From a virus, in the IMG/VR virus record IMGVR_UViG_3300031951_000573, positions 1-36,681 of that record: a DNA stretch of 36,681 nt; one strand, 5' to 3'. Under the pieces are notes generated by a model. That model worked only from the letters and a program-made list of their open reading frames with translations. It did no database searches and was not told the DNA's origin. This document shows, in pieces, positions 28,437 to 36,681 of this stretch (the first letter of the stretch is position 1; every line of letters begins with the position of its first letter). A program made the position numbers and the translations under genes.

Positions 28437-30392
28437 ATGTCTGGTCAAATAGAAACACTCATCGTAGACAACACCTCAACCGGCGGCAGCAACCCACGGA
28501 TCGACTCAACGTCGATCGAGAATGCACCCACTTTAACTTCATCGACCTCAGCTGCTAACAACTACATACCAACGAGCGAGACCGTCGCTTCTCGAGAATA
28601 CAATGCGGACGGATCAGTGGGTGACGCCGCAAGCCCGAGCTCAAGCACGGTTCCGATCAACAAAGACACCACCGCCTTGAAGCAGAAGGGCGACATCCAC
28701 GAAGACGGTGAGTCTTCCAACCCAGACCTAAAGAACTCGACGCAGGCGTTTAAGAACGCGGTCGGCACTTCGGCCGGCATCCTGTCGGCCGCGGCTCTCA
28801 TCAAATCCACTCTACAGAACAGCAGGGCTAGGGATCCGGTCGACAACTACTACCTGACAAACGCCGAGAAGGCCCTCCTTGCTAGGCGCGCCGGTGAATT
28901 CTCAGCGCCGGGAATAGTTCCATACGACGTCATTGAGCAGTTCTTGTACATACTCGTGACGATCAGCGAGTACCAAGACCTTTCATACATAGCCGGCGTG
29001 ACTGGGGTGTATGAGTTGAATGATAGGAACTTAGTTCGCAACCCAACCGCGATCCTCAACATAAGGGAACTGTACAAGGTTGGCTACTTGGCGAACGGTT
29101 TAGCGAGCATTAACAAGCAGTTCAGCACCAGCTACCACAATGCCTCCTACGCGGCCGACAGTCAAAACTCAATACTCGGTCCTCTCCTAGGAGTGGCTTC
29201 TTTCGCAAGCTCACCCCTCGGCGCTCTGTCTAACGTATACGGCGTTCAGCAGGCAGTATCGTCCATCGGTTTGACCGGTACCGCCGCGACCGCCGCCGCG
29301 CTGGCTTTAACGGCCGCTTCTTCTATAACGCAGTTTCCGGGTGTCGACGTAACGTCAGGCGTAGTAGAAAGCATCGAATCACAGATCGCGACTATAATGA
29401 CAACGACCGATCAGTTCGGCACACCTTCTGGATTAGGTGGGACGGCTGGTCAGCTGGCGCAGTGCTCAAGCGTCGTAAGCTCATTGACTTCGCTCGCCGC
29501 TCAGGCCCAAGAAGCGAGCTCGATAGTCGCTAAGCACGGCGTCAACGACATGGGTCCGACTGCCGCACAGCTCATGACACTGTCTAAAAAGATCAAAGCG
29601 GTCGTCGGACAGAACAACCAGCTCGCAGCGGTGACTACGGTTCCAAGCACCGCGCTGAAGCAGCAGGACTTAAAGAACCAGTTGACACAGATAAACGCGA
29701 TGGTAGTCGAGCTCGCATCTGACGCAGCTTCGATAGCGTCCACCCTCGGCGGCGTCAGCGGGCCGGGAAACATAGGTCCAGCGGCTTCTATGCTTCAAAG
29801 AATCGGTGGTTACGCTCCGGCGGCGTCGATCACGCAGATAGTTTTGGGTCAAAGGGTTAGACCATCGGTCGCGTGCAGGAATCCAATGATGCAGCCGCCT
29901 TCATACGCAGGAAGGGCGTTCTTTGGCGAGAGCTCAGGCGTTCAGATCGCCACGGATCAAATGTTCTGCAGGAGGATCGCGTCCTACCCATCAAACCAAG
30001 CTGGGTCCGGACTCATGGGATTCATGATGCAGAACTACGGGTCCTACGGCGGAGGCGACATAAGCATCCTAGGTTTGACTTCGTTGGTAACGCTTGGAGT
30101 CTTGACGCCTCCATCTGGAGGTTCTCTCGGCGCGTCTATAGCGACCCTCGCGACAAGCGTAGCGTCGATCATGGGCGGAAGCTCGAGCTCGATCGTCGAT
30201 CCAAGGAGGAGCGACAACGCCATCCCATACATGATCGCGGCGTCTTCCGCCATGGTGGGAGACACGAAGTGTCCGTTCTCAACCGGTGTTTTCACGTCGG
30301 GTTGGCAGGTGGCTTCTTCGGTGGCGAACGACCTGCAGAAGCACTCACCCACGACCAGAGCTTTTCTAGAAACCGCACGAACCTCTTTATAA
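28437..30392 (+). CDS. Large virion-associated protein of unknown function, 651 aa
   Basis: An Ala/Ser/Gly/Thr-rich protein between needle and gp25. Its first 110 residues are low in complexity, then a helical part (YLTNAEKALLARRAGEFSAP; VIEQFLYILVTISEYQDLSY), then Ala-rich helices (TAATAAALALTAASSITQFP) and a C-terminal part with scattered Cys (VACRNPMMQPPSYAGRAFFG; DQMFCRR; DTKCPF). Location and composition indicate a baseplate or tail structural protein. No T4 counterpart recognised. Confidence 0.65.
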   Translation: MSGQIETLIVDNTSTGGSNPRIDSTSIENAPTLTSSTSAANNYIPTSETVASREYNADGSVGDAASPSSSTVPINKDTTALKQKGDIHEDGESSNPDLKNSTQAFKNAVGTSAGILSAAALIKSTLQNSRARDPVDNYYLTNAEKALLARRAGEFSAPGIVPYDVIEQFLYILVTISEYQDLSYIAGVTGVYELNDRNLVRNPTAILNIRELYKVGYLANGLASINKQFSTSYHNASYAADSQNSILGPLLGVASFASSPLGALSNVYGVQQAVSSIGLTGTAATAAALALTAASSITQFPGVDVTSGVVESIESQIATIMTTTDQFGTPSGLGGTAGQLAQCSSVVSSLTSLAAQAQEASSIVAKHGVNDMGPTAAQLMTLSKKIKAVVGQNNQLAAVTTVPSTALKQQDLKNQLTQINAMVVELASDAASIASTLGGVSGPGNIGPAASMLQRIGGYAPAASITQIVLGQRVRPSVACRNPMMQPPSYAGRAFFGESSGVQIATDQMFCRRIASYPSNQAGSGLMGFMMQNYGSYGGGDISILGLTSLVTLGVLTPPSGGSLGASIATLATSVASIMGGSSSSIVDPRRSDNAIPYMIAASSAMVGDTKCPFSTGVFTSGWQVASSVANDLQKHSPTTRAFLETARTSL

Positions 30393-30395
30393 ATA
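30388..30395 (+). promoter_or_regulatory. Late promoter-like box abutting gene 25
   Basis: TATAAATA overlaps the stop of the previous gene and ends 4 bases before the ATG at 30400. At normal T4 spacing the RNA would start at or after this ATG, so it may not serve gene 25. Chance match cannot be excluded in this stop-start junction. Confidence 0.3.
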
Positions 30396-30399
30396 AAAC

Positions 30400-30804
30400 A
30401 TGGCTATCCAGACCCAAAGAGCGACCGCAAGGTACAAAGACTTCTACACTAACCTCGAGTCGCATCCGGTTAGGAAGGACCTCTTTGTCCTAGAAGACGC
30501 GGACTCGATCAAGACTTCGCTAAAAAACCTGCTCTTCACCGATTACGGCGAGAGGTTCTTTCAGCCCGACCTCGGCGGCGGCATCAAGCGCCTGCTCTTT
30601 GAAAACATCACCGCTGAGACAGAATACGTTCTCAAGAGGCGAATCGAGGTCACGATAAGAAACTTTGAGCCTCGAGTCAACCTCCTTGAGGTATACGTCA
30701 ACGGCGTTCCGGACGAAAACGGTTACGCCGTGACCATACTTTTTTCGCTTGTAAATAATCCGACGGTGCACACCTACAACCTGCTGCTCACGAGAGTTAG
30801 GTAA
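30400..30804 (+). CDS. 25: Baseplate wedge protein gp25
   Basis: A 134-residue protein with the gp25 pattern (T4: 132 residues): RKDLFVLEDADSIKTSLKNL, LLFTDYGERFFQPDLGGGIK and a basic end. gp25 links sheath and wedges and is conserved in contractile machines. No good ribosome site precedes it. It overlaps gene 6 by one base (TAATG). Confidence 0.92.
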   Translation: MAIQTQRATARYKDFYTNLESHPVRKDLFVLEDADSIKTSLKNLLFTDYGERFFQPDLGGGIKRLLFENITAETEYVLKRRIEVTIRNFEPRVNLLEVYVNGVPDENGYAVTILFSLVNNPTVHTYNLLLTRVR

Positions 30805-32612
30805 TGGCAAACAACTTTCTCAACACATCAGAGCTTGACTTCGCGTCCATCAAGAGCTCGCTGAAGACCTACCTCTCGGGACAGTCAAGGTTCTCCGACT
30901 ACGACTTCGAGGGATCGAACATGTCGGTCCTCTTGGACATCTTGGCGTACAACACGTACCTCAACAACTTCTACGTCAATATGGTAGGAAGCGAGATGTT
31001 CTTGGACACCGCTCAGCTTCGCGAGTCTATCGTTTCGCACGCGAAGGAGCTCAACTACATCCCGAGCTCACGCACCTCGGCGAAGGCCGTCGTAAACGTA
31101 AGGGTAACTCCGACCGACACACCGAGCTTCATCACGATTCCTAAGTTCTATGAATTCACCACCACGATCGACAACACCACGCTGAACTACTCGACCGACG
31201 CCGACATCATAATCTATCCCGGAAGCAACGGATACTTGGCGTCGAACGTTTCGATATACGAGGGTTCGGTGGTCACCGAGTACTTCACCGCGTCGAACAC
31301 AACTTTCTACAGGCTTCAGTCCGAGAACATCGATACGAACTCCATAGACGTCATCGTGATCAACTCACAGTACGACAGCTCGAACTCCACTTGGCTCAAG
31401 GCTGAAAACCTCTACGGTTTAAGCTCAACCTCAAACGTATTCTTCGTTCAAGGATATGGTTCAAACCAATACGAGCTCACCTTCGGCAACGACGTGACCG
31501 GCAGGGCGCTGGTCGATGGAAACATTGTCAAGGTAAGGTACAGGGACACGATCGGTGACCTCGGCAACGGTGCTTACAGGTTCAGCAAAGGAGCCTCGAT
31601 ACAGGGCTACTCAAACGTAAGCGTAACCACGGTTACGGCGGCCGCCGAGGGATCGGAGCGTGAGTCGAACGGTTCGATCAAGTTCAACGCGACTAGGTTC
31701 TTCACGACTCAGGAGCGCGCGGTCACGGCTCTCGACTACGCGAACTTGGCTAAAGCTAGGTTCCCACAACTTCAGTCCGTCATAGCGTACGGTGGCGAGG
31801 AGATGACTCCTCCGCAGTACGGCAAAGTCGCGGTCTCCGTCAAACCGTTCGGTAGCACGGGTCTCATATCACAGAGCCTCAAGACCAGCATAATAAACTA
31901 TCTCAACACGAAGAACATCACCACGCAAGCGGTCATCGTCGATCCTGAGTACTTCTACGTCAAGGTGGACACCAGCGTCAACTACAACACCTCGGCCACG
32001 AACAACAGCAGCGCGCAGATCGAGGCCCTCGTCAGGAGCGCGATCATAAGCTACGCGAACAACAACTTGATCGACTTCGGAGACGACCTTAGGTACTCCA
32101 AGCTCATCAAGGACATCGACGCTTCGGAGGCTTCGATCATATCGAACGAGACGCAGCTTAAGATCATCAAGCGCTGGAGTCCAACGGTCGGTGTGGCGAG
32201 CAGCTTAGACTTCACCTTTGACAATCAGCTCTACGCAGAAAGCTTTCTGTACGAGCTTCCACAGGGTCACGACCTCGTAGTCTACTCAGGAAGCTTCACT
32301 TACACCCACACCGACGGGGACGACTACGACGCGTTCATAGGAGACAACGGACTCGGCGTGCTCAACATCTACACGAATCAAAGCACCGCGACTGGATTGG
32401 TTAGAACCATCCTCTCAGGCACGGTCGGCACGGTCGACTACGACACCGGTGAGGTCGCTTTCACCGCGAACGTCAAAGCCTACACCGGAAACTACATATC
32501 GATCTACGGTAAGCTTAGAAACAAGGACATCTACGCGGTGCAGAACAAGTTCCTGCTTGTAGAGTCGTCCGACGTATCCGTAACCCTGATCCCATTCGTC
32601 GGTAACAACTGA
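30804..32612 (+). CDS. 6: Baseplate wedge protein gp6
   Basis: A 602-residue protein (T4 gp6: 660) with NFLNTSELDFASIKSSLKTY, FSDYDFEGSNMSVLLDILAY and NFYVNMVGSEMFLDTAQLRE in the N-terminal part, and FFTTQERAVTALDYANLAKA in the middle, the typical gp6/baseplate J signatures. gp6 rings bind wedges together. It overlaps the next gene (TGATG). Confidence 0.92.
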   Translation: MANNFLNTSELDFASIKSSLKTYLSGQSRFSDYDFEGSNMSVLLDILAYNTYLNNFYVNMVGSEMFLDTAQLRESIVSHAKELNYIPSSRTSAKAVVNVRVTPTDTPSFITIPKFYEFTTTIDNTTLNYSTDADIIIYPGSNGYLASNVSIYEGSVVTEYFTASNTTFYRLQSENIDTNSIDVIVINSQYDSSNSTWLKAENLYGLSSTSNVFFVQGYGSNQYELTFGNDVTGRALVDGNIVKVRYRDTIGDLGNGAYRFSKGASIQGYSNVSVTTVTAAAEGSERESNGSIKFNATRFFTTQERAVTALDYANLAKARFPQLQSVIAYGGEEMTPPQYGKVAVSVKPFGSTGLISQSLKTSIINYLNTKNITTQAVIVDPEYFYVKVDTSVNYNTSATNNSSAQIEALVRSAIISYANNNLIDFGDDLRYSKLIKDIDASEASIISNETQLKIIKRWSPTVGVASSLDFTFDNQLYAESFLYELPQGHDLVVYSGSFTYTHTDGDDYDAFIGDNGLGVLNIYTNQSTATGLVRTILSGTVGTVDYDTGEVAFTANVKAYTGNYISIYGKLRNKDIYAVQNKFLLVESSDVSVTLIPFVGNN

Positions 32613-34573
32613 TGCTTCCCACCGTAGAGCAGATATCGAACCTAGTCGAGAATCAGTTCCCAAGCTTCTACCATGAAGAGGGACCGAAGTTCATCGAGTT
32701 CGTGAAGGCTTACTACGAGTGGCTTGAGACCTCAGGTAAGACGAACGATCAGGGCCGAAACCTGTTCAGCCTAAGGGACGTCGACACCACAACGACGCAG
32801 TTCTTAGATGAGTTTCGCAAGAAGTATCAGTACGTCTTGCCTAAGAACGTTCCCGGAAACACACGGTTTCTTCAGAAGCACATCCTCGACCTATACAGGG
32901 CCAAGGGATCGATCGACGGTCTCAAGCTATTCTTCCGCCTGCTCTACAACGAGGACATCGACGTATACATCCCGTCCTACGACATCCTTAAGCCGTCGGA
33001 CGGTAAATGGATCGAGCGCAAGTATATCGAGGGATCGTACAGCGACTACAATCAGTTCTTTGAGAACAAGCTCATCACAGGCTCTCAGTCGGGAGCCACC
33101 GCCTACGTTGAGTCGTACGTAAAGAACTTCGTCAACGGCCGCATCATCTACCTGTTCTTCCTCAGCGACATTCAGGGAACGTTCCTCGTCGGCGAGAGGA
33201 TAGCCTACGATGGTCTAGACTTCAACCTCGCTCCAAAGATCCAAGGTTCACCGACGTCTGTGACCGTCACCACGACGACTCAAGACAACGAGGTCGGCGA
33301 CATTCTCCTGCCTTCGGCTGCTAACGGCAGCGGTACAGGACTCAAAGTTTTAACGTCCGCCGTCAGGATCGCGGGTTCGTCGAACGGTACGATCGACTTC
33401 AAGGTTGTCAATGGTGGTACAGGTTACACGACCTCGCCGACCATAACCGTAAGCACCGGTTCAAACACGGGCGGCACGGGAGCTACGTTCACCGGCGTCA
33501 TCCTGACCAACACGGCGCCCTTCACCTACTCGCTCAGCTACATCAACAACCTGATCGGCAGGACGGCGAACCAATCCTTCAACGCGAACACCTCTGTCGC
33601 GAACTCCACGGAATACATATCTTTCGCGAACAACACATACGCGAACGGCGACTACGTTCAATACACGACCTCCGCCGGAAACACCGCTCTATCCGGATTG
33701 TCCAACGGAAGCTACTACTTCGTACGCGGCGCTAACTCCACCGCCCTTCAGCTCGCGTCCGGCAACACGATCACGTACAACACGAGTCCGATCGACGTCA
33801 CCGCAGGCGCGAGCGAGACCGGTCACTTCTTGTCTCTGGTCCCGATCACGAACCTTGCGATCAACGCGGTCACCTACGGTTCGACCCTGAACAACGCCTC
33901 CCTAAGCACAGTTCTCAACCTAGCCCTCACCAGCCAGACGATAACCGTCGGCACTATATCGCAGCTCACGGGAATCAACATCGGTTCAGGCTACGACGGC
34001 TACGTCAACATACAGATCACCGAACCTAAGCTCGTCGGCTACGGGATTCCCGATGGATCGGGCGGTGTCACCGGCAACAACGCAGTGGTGACCGGCAACG
34101 TCGTGTTGGGTACGGGTCTCGTTCAAAGCGCGGTCGTTAAGAACTCCGGCTACGGCTACCACACTCAAGCGGAGCCTGTGCAGTTCTACAACTCGACACA
34201 ATCCAACACATCGCAGACCACGGATACGACTTTGAACCTCGGCGCGGTCGGCATCAGCGAGGGTTTCTGGCAGGGAACGCAGAGCTTTCTCGACAGCAAT
34301 AAATACATTCAAGATAGTCACTTCTATCAAGAATACTCCTATGAGATTAAGTTCTCAAAATCGATCCATAAATACATCGATATATTGAAGGAATTAGTAC
34401 ACCCGACCGGGAACAAAGTATTCGGTAAGACTCTCGTATCCGCGGAGAACAACGATGAAGCCGTCGACATCGACAACACCTCTACTTTGTTTAGAATCCT
34501 CGGCGCGGCTCTGTCTCCAACCACGAACACGTCGGTCGATGTGTTCACCCTCAACGTTTCAAGGCTAGTGTAA
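32612..34573 (+). CDS. Baseplate wedge protein in gp7 position
   Basis: A 653-residue protein. The N-terminal part (LPTVEQISNLVENQFPSFYH, FIEFVKAYYEWLETSGKTND, HILDLYRAKGSIDGLKLFFR, LLYNEDIDVYIPSYDILKPS) is a conserved baseplate domain in T4-like phages of the cyanophage type. The rest is beta-rich, with Gly/Thr/Ser repeats (GSSNGTIDFKVVNGGTGYTT). T4 gp7 is longer (1032 residues) and unlike in sequence; the name rests on position between genes 6 and 8. The last 300 bases are more AT-rich. Confidence 0.72.
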   Translation: MLPTVEQISNLVENQFPSFYHEEGPKFIEFVKAYYEWLETSGKTNDQGRNLFSLRDVDTTTTQFLDEFRKKYQYVLPKNVPGNTRFLQKHILDLYRAKGSIDGLKLFFRLLYNEDIDVYIPSYDILKPSDGKWIERKYIEGSYSDYNQFFENKLITGSQSGATAYVESYVKNFVNGRIIYLFFLSDIQGTFLVGERIAYDGLDFNLAPKIQGSPTSVTVTTTTQDNEVGDILLPSAANGSGTGLKVLTSAVRIAGSSNGTIDFKVVNGGTGYTTSPTITVSTGSNTGGTGATFTGVILTNTAPFTYSLSYINNLIGRTANQSFNANTSVANSTEYISFANNTYANGDYVQYTTSAGNTALSGLSNGSYYFVRGANSTALQLASGNTITYNTSPIDVTAGASETGHFLSLVPITNLAINAVTYGSTLNNASLSTVLNLALTSQTITVGTISQLTGINIGSGYDGYVNIQITEPKLVGYGIPDGSGGVTGNNAVVTGNVVLGTGLVQSAVVKNSGYGYHTQAEPVQFYNSTQSNTSQTTDTTLNLGAVGISEGFWQGTQSFLDSNKYIQDSHFYQEYSYEIKFSKSIHKYIDILKELVHPTGNKVFGKTLVSAENNDEAVDIDNTSTLFRILGAALSPTTNTSVDVFTLNVSRLV

Positions 34574-34574
34574 T

Positions 34575-36473
34575 ATGCCATCGAGTTATACATTTACCGC
34601 CGGTCAGATCCTCACCGCTTCGGACTTAAACAATAAGTTCTCGCAGACGGCGATCGACGCAGCCAACGTATCCACGGCGAACGCCGGCACCTTGGCCGAA
34701 CCTAGGCTTCCATATCGCATGAACCAGAACGTGCGGACGACCGACAGCGTTCAGTTCGTCGACGGCGTCTTCACGGGCAACCTAACTATATCGGGCACCA
34801 CCACCTACGTCAACACCAGCGTCCTTGACATCAAGGATAAGAACATCGTCTTGGCGAAGGGATCGGCTAACGGGTCACAGGCAAACACGGGCGGCTTCAC
34901 GATCGAGGGCGCTAACGTCGTGTTCCAGTACGACAACTCGTCGAACAACATAACGCTGACCCACCTTCTCAGCATCGGCAACTCAACCGTAAACGCGATC
35001 TTTGGCTTCGACGACACCTCACTTTCCGGCGGCCAGTTCATAGGCAACGTCAACAACTACTTCCAAGTCATCGCCACGAACTCAAACACCGGCGTCAACG
35101 CGTCCGGCGACTTCGTCGTGGCCGACGACCAAGGCGTTGGTAGCAACAGCTACGTTGACATGGGCATCAACAGCACGCAGTGGGCCAACAACCTTTGGAC
35201 CATCAACGGCCCATCTGACTCATACCTCTACTCGCACGGCGGCGCGCTGGCGATAGGTACGGCTGAGAACTACCACACGAACTTCTTCGCGAATGGTACT
35301 CTCGCCAACAACGAGGCCATGAGGATCGACTCAGGCGCGAACGTCAACATCGGCAACACGAAAGCAGGCGCGACCTCACTGACGATCGGTAACACGACCG
35401 TCAACGTGGTGATCAACTCATCCTCTTTCAACATAAACACGGTCTTCACCGCGAACTCGACCGTAGTCAACGCGGCCTCCTATCGCGTCAACACTCAGTT
35501 CATAGCGAACACGACCGGCGTCTTCTCGACCGGAACCGTCAACGCTAACGCCTTCACGACGACGACCGTCACGATCAACACTTTGGCCATCTCGGTCGGC
35601 GCGAACGTCACGATCAACACCACCTCACAGGCGATCGGTAACTCGACGGTCTACGCGAACGTGATAGCGGGCGAGATAACACTGTCGTCGAACAGCACCA
35701 ACTCAGCTCTCGTTAACTCAACGTTCTTCACCGGAACTTCAAACAACGCACTTTACCTCGCGAACACCGCCGCGGCTATCTACGTAAAGAACACCGACTC
35801 AAGGACTCTCTCCGGAAACTTAGCTTTCTCCGGTGCCAACGTCTACTACAGCGACGGTTTCTTCGTCGGAACTAAGCTCGTGGTCAACACCAGCACTTTC
35901 TTCGTCGGCAACTCGACTGTAAATACCGTGACCACTGAGGGTCAAATCTCGCTCTCAGGCCAGACGATCAACTCCACCGCATACACGGGTCTGTCCTACA
36001 CCGCGAACAACTCCTCGTACCTTGACGGTGTCGCTGCATCCGGATACGTTAACACCACCGGTGCTTACACGATCTCAGGCGTTCACACCCACACCGCAAA
36101 CATAGTGTTCAGCAATGGCAACGTGATCATAGCGAACGGTGGATTCGGCACCAACACACAGGTTCTCATCTCAAACGGAACCTCGATGTACTGGGGAACG
36201 TTCTCCGCGAACGACGCAGTCTCGTTAAACGGTGTCAACGCCACTTCATACGTGGTCAACACAGACTCAAGGACCCTGTCCGGCAACTTGGTGTTCTCAG
36301 GAGCGAACGTCACCGTGTCGGGCAACATGAGGTTCCAAGACGGTTCGCAGCTCATCGCCAACGGATCCTTCGGATCGGCCGATCAAGTCCTGATCTCAAA
36401 CGGTTCAAGCATGTATTGGGGTTCGGGCGGTGTCAAGGTCTACTACGCTAACGGAACTCAGGCTTACCCATAA
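34575..36473 (+). CDS. Repetitive tail or baseplate fibre protein
   Basis: A 632-residue protein, very rich in Asn, Thr, Ser, Gly and Val, with an attachment-like start (MPSSYTFTAGQILTASDLNN). The later half consists of short related repeats, e.g. NTDSRTLSGNL twice and QVLISNG-[TS]-SMYWG twice. Low charge and N-T-S repeats are usual for trimeric beta-structured fibres and host-contacting proteins. It lies between wedge genes in place of T4's later gp9-gp12 group. Specific T4 match not recognised. Confidence 0.72.
   Translation: MPSSYTFTAGQILTASDLNNKFSQTAIDAANVSTANAGTLAEPRLPYRMNQNVRTTDSVQFVDGVFTGNLTISGTTTYVNTSVLDIKDKNIVLAKGSANGSQANTGGFTIEGANVVFQYDNSSNNITLTHLLSIGNSTVNAIFGFDDTSLSGGQFIGNVNNYFQVIATNSNTGVNASGDFVVADDQGVGSNSYVDMGINSTQWANNLWTINGPSDSYLYSHGGALAIGTAENYHTNFFANGTLANNEAMRIDSGANVNIGNTKAGATSLTIGNTTVNVVINSSSFNINTVFTANSTVVNAASYRVNTQFIANTTGVFSTGTVNANAFTTTTVTINTLAISVGANVTINTTSQAIGNSTVYANVIAGEITLSSNSTNSALVNSTFFTGTSNNALYLANTAAAIYVKNTDSRTLSGNLAFSGANVYYSDGFFVGTKLVVNTSTFFVGNSTVNTVTTEGQISLSGQTINSTAYTGLSYTANNSSYLDGVAASGYVNTTGAYTISGVHTHTANIVFSNGNVIIANGGFGTNTQVLISNGTSMYWGTFSANDAVSLNGVNATSYVVNTDSRTLSGNLVFSGANVTVSGNMRFQDGSQLIANGSFGSADQVLISNGSSMYWGSGGVKVYYANGTQAYP
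35785..36430 (+). repeat. Internal duplication in the fibre gene
   Basis: The segment near 35789-35845 (NTDSRTLSGNLAFSGANV) recurs near 36257-36313 (NTDSRTLSGNLVFSGANV). A second pair, ANGGFGTNTQVLISNGTSMY near 36133-36194 and ANGSFGSADQVLISNGSSMY near 36358-36418, is also similar. The DNA copies have diverged mostly at third codon positions. Confidence 0.7.
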
Positions 36474-36681
36474 TGTCCAACATAACGACTAAGTTCTTCA
36501 GTGAAAAGATCGGTGAATCGATCAAGCGTGAGATAGCGAACGGCGTGTACTACTTCGCCATAGGTAGGTCTTCCCCTTGGCCGGATGAAAACAACCCGAC
36601 GACTGCTTACGACACGACCGACGCGATCACCGACTTCTCTAGGCACGTGGTCGCCGGAAAGAGGCTGAAGAGCGAAGACGT
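36473..36681 (+). CDS. 8: Baseplate wedge protein gp8-like (start only; 3' end outside window)
   Basis: Open from ATG 36473 (overlapping the previous stop, TAATG) to the window end, 69 codons. KFFSEKIGESIKREIANGVY, then YFAIGRSSPWPDENNP and DFSRHVVAGKRL match the N-terminal pattern of T4-like gp8, including the x-x-I-G-R-x-x-P-W segment (T4: ITFGRSEPW). gp8 is a wedge component. Confidence 0.8.
   Translation, partial: MSNITTKFFSEKIGESIKREIANGVYYFAIGRSSPWPDENNPTTAYDTTDAITDFSRHVVAGKRLKSED

Overview
The window is about 36.7 kb of a T4-superfamily myovirus genome. The evidence is a set of recognisable T4 core genes: primase gp61, RNase H, gp33, gp59, gp32, head-completion gp4, baseplate and tail-tube genes 26, 29, 54, 48, 53, 27, 5, 25, 6 and 8, plus T4-type late promoters (TATAAATA). 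The accessory set (class II ribonucleotide reductase, PhoH, twitch-type radical SAM protein, glutaredoxin, many small ORFs) resembles the cyanophage-like branch. The host is inferred to be an alphaproteobacterium, possibly a rhizobial one. The phage carries a circularly permuted two-piece tmRNA gene, a form typical of Alphaproteobacteria, with the inferred tag ANDNNASRYALAA. The cobalamin-dependent reductase and fairly high GC fit this host. The phages I would compare first are Sinorhizobium phages of the PhiM12 type, but no search was run.

Layout. 1-5476 (+): nucleotide and DNA metabolism in tightly overlapping genes: end of primase, AbrB-like protein, NrdJ, unknown, acidic protein, RuvC-like nuclease, several small proteins, glutaredoxin, WYL_2-like protein. 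5477-7013: an AT-rich regulatory gap with a perfect palindrome, a small membrane protein and a glycosyltransferase. 6852-7770 (-) and 7990-9379 (+): divergent blocks of small, probably early genes driven by near-identical host-type promoters (TTGACA, 17 bp, TAAGAT) facing away from a centre with two 39-bp tandem repeats. 9361-14404 (+): conserved unknowns, RNase H, PhoH and a PD-(D/E)XK nuclease. 14401-14777: permuted tmRNA with its own promoter and terminator. 14786-17857 (+): radical SAM protein, late coactivator gp33, helicase loader gp59 and ssDNA-binding gp32.

17854-22245 (-): tape measure gp29-like, tail chaperone gp26 with an apparent programmed -1 frameshift, tail-tube initiator gp54-like, an unknown virion protein and gp4. 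22253-22283 holds two mirror-image late promoters. 22290-36681 (+): gp48-like tube cap, gp53, gp27 hub, gp5 OB/lysozyme, a small protein, a needle fused to an M15-like peptidase, an unknown 651-aa protein, gp25, gp6, a gp7-position wedge protein, a repetitive fibre protein and the start of gp8.

The early/middle genes prepare nucleotides and the T4-type replication and recombination machinery. gp33 would link that replication to late transcription from TATAAATA promoters, which then express the tail genes. The most notable items are the permuted phage tmRNA, the T7 slippery site that turns the T4 gp26 locus into a G/GT-like chaperone pair next to the tape measure gene, the repeated early promoter-leader cassette, and the spike complex with two different wall-degrading domains. 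All assignments come from reading the sequence; no database search was run.
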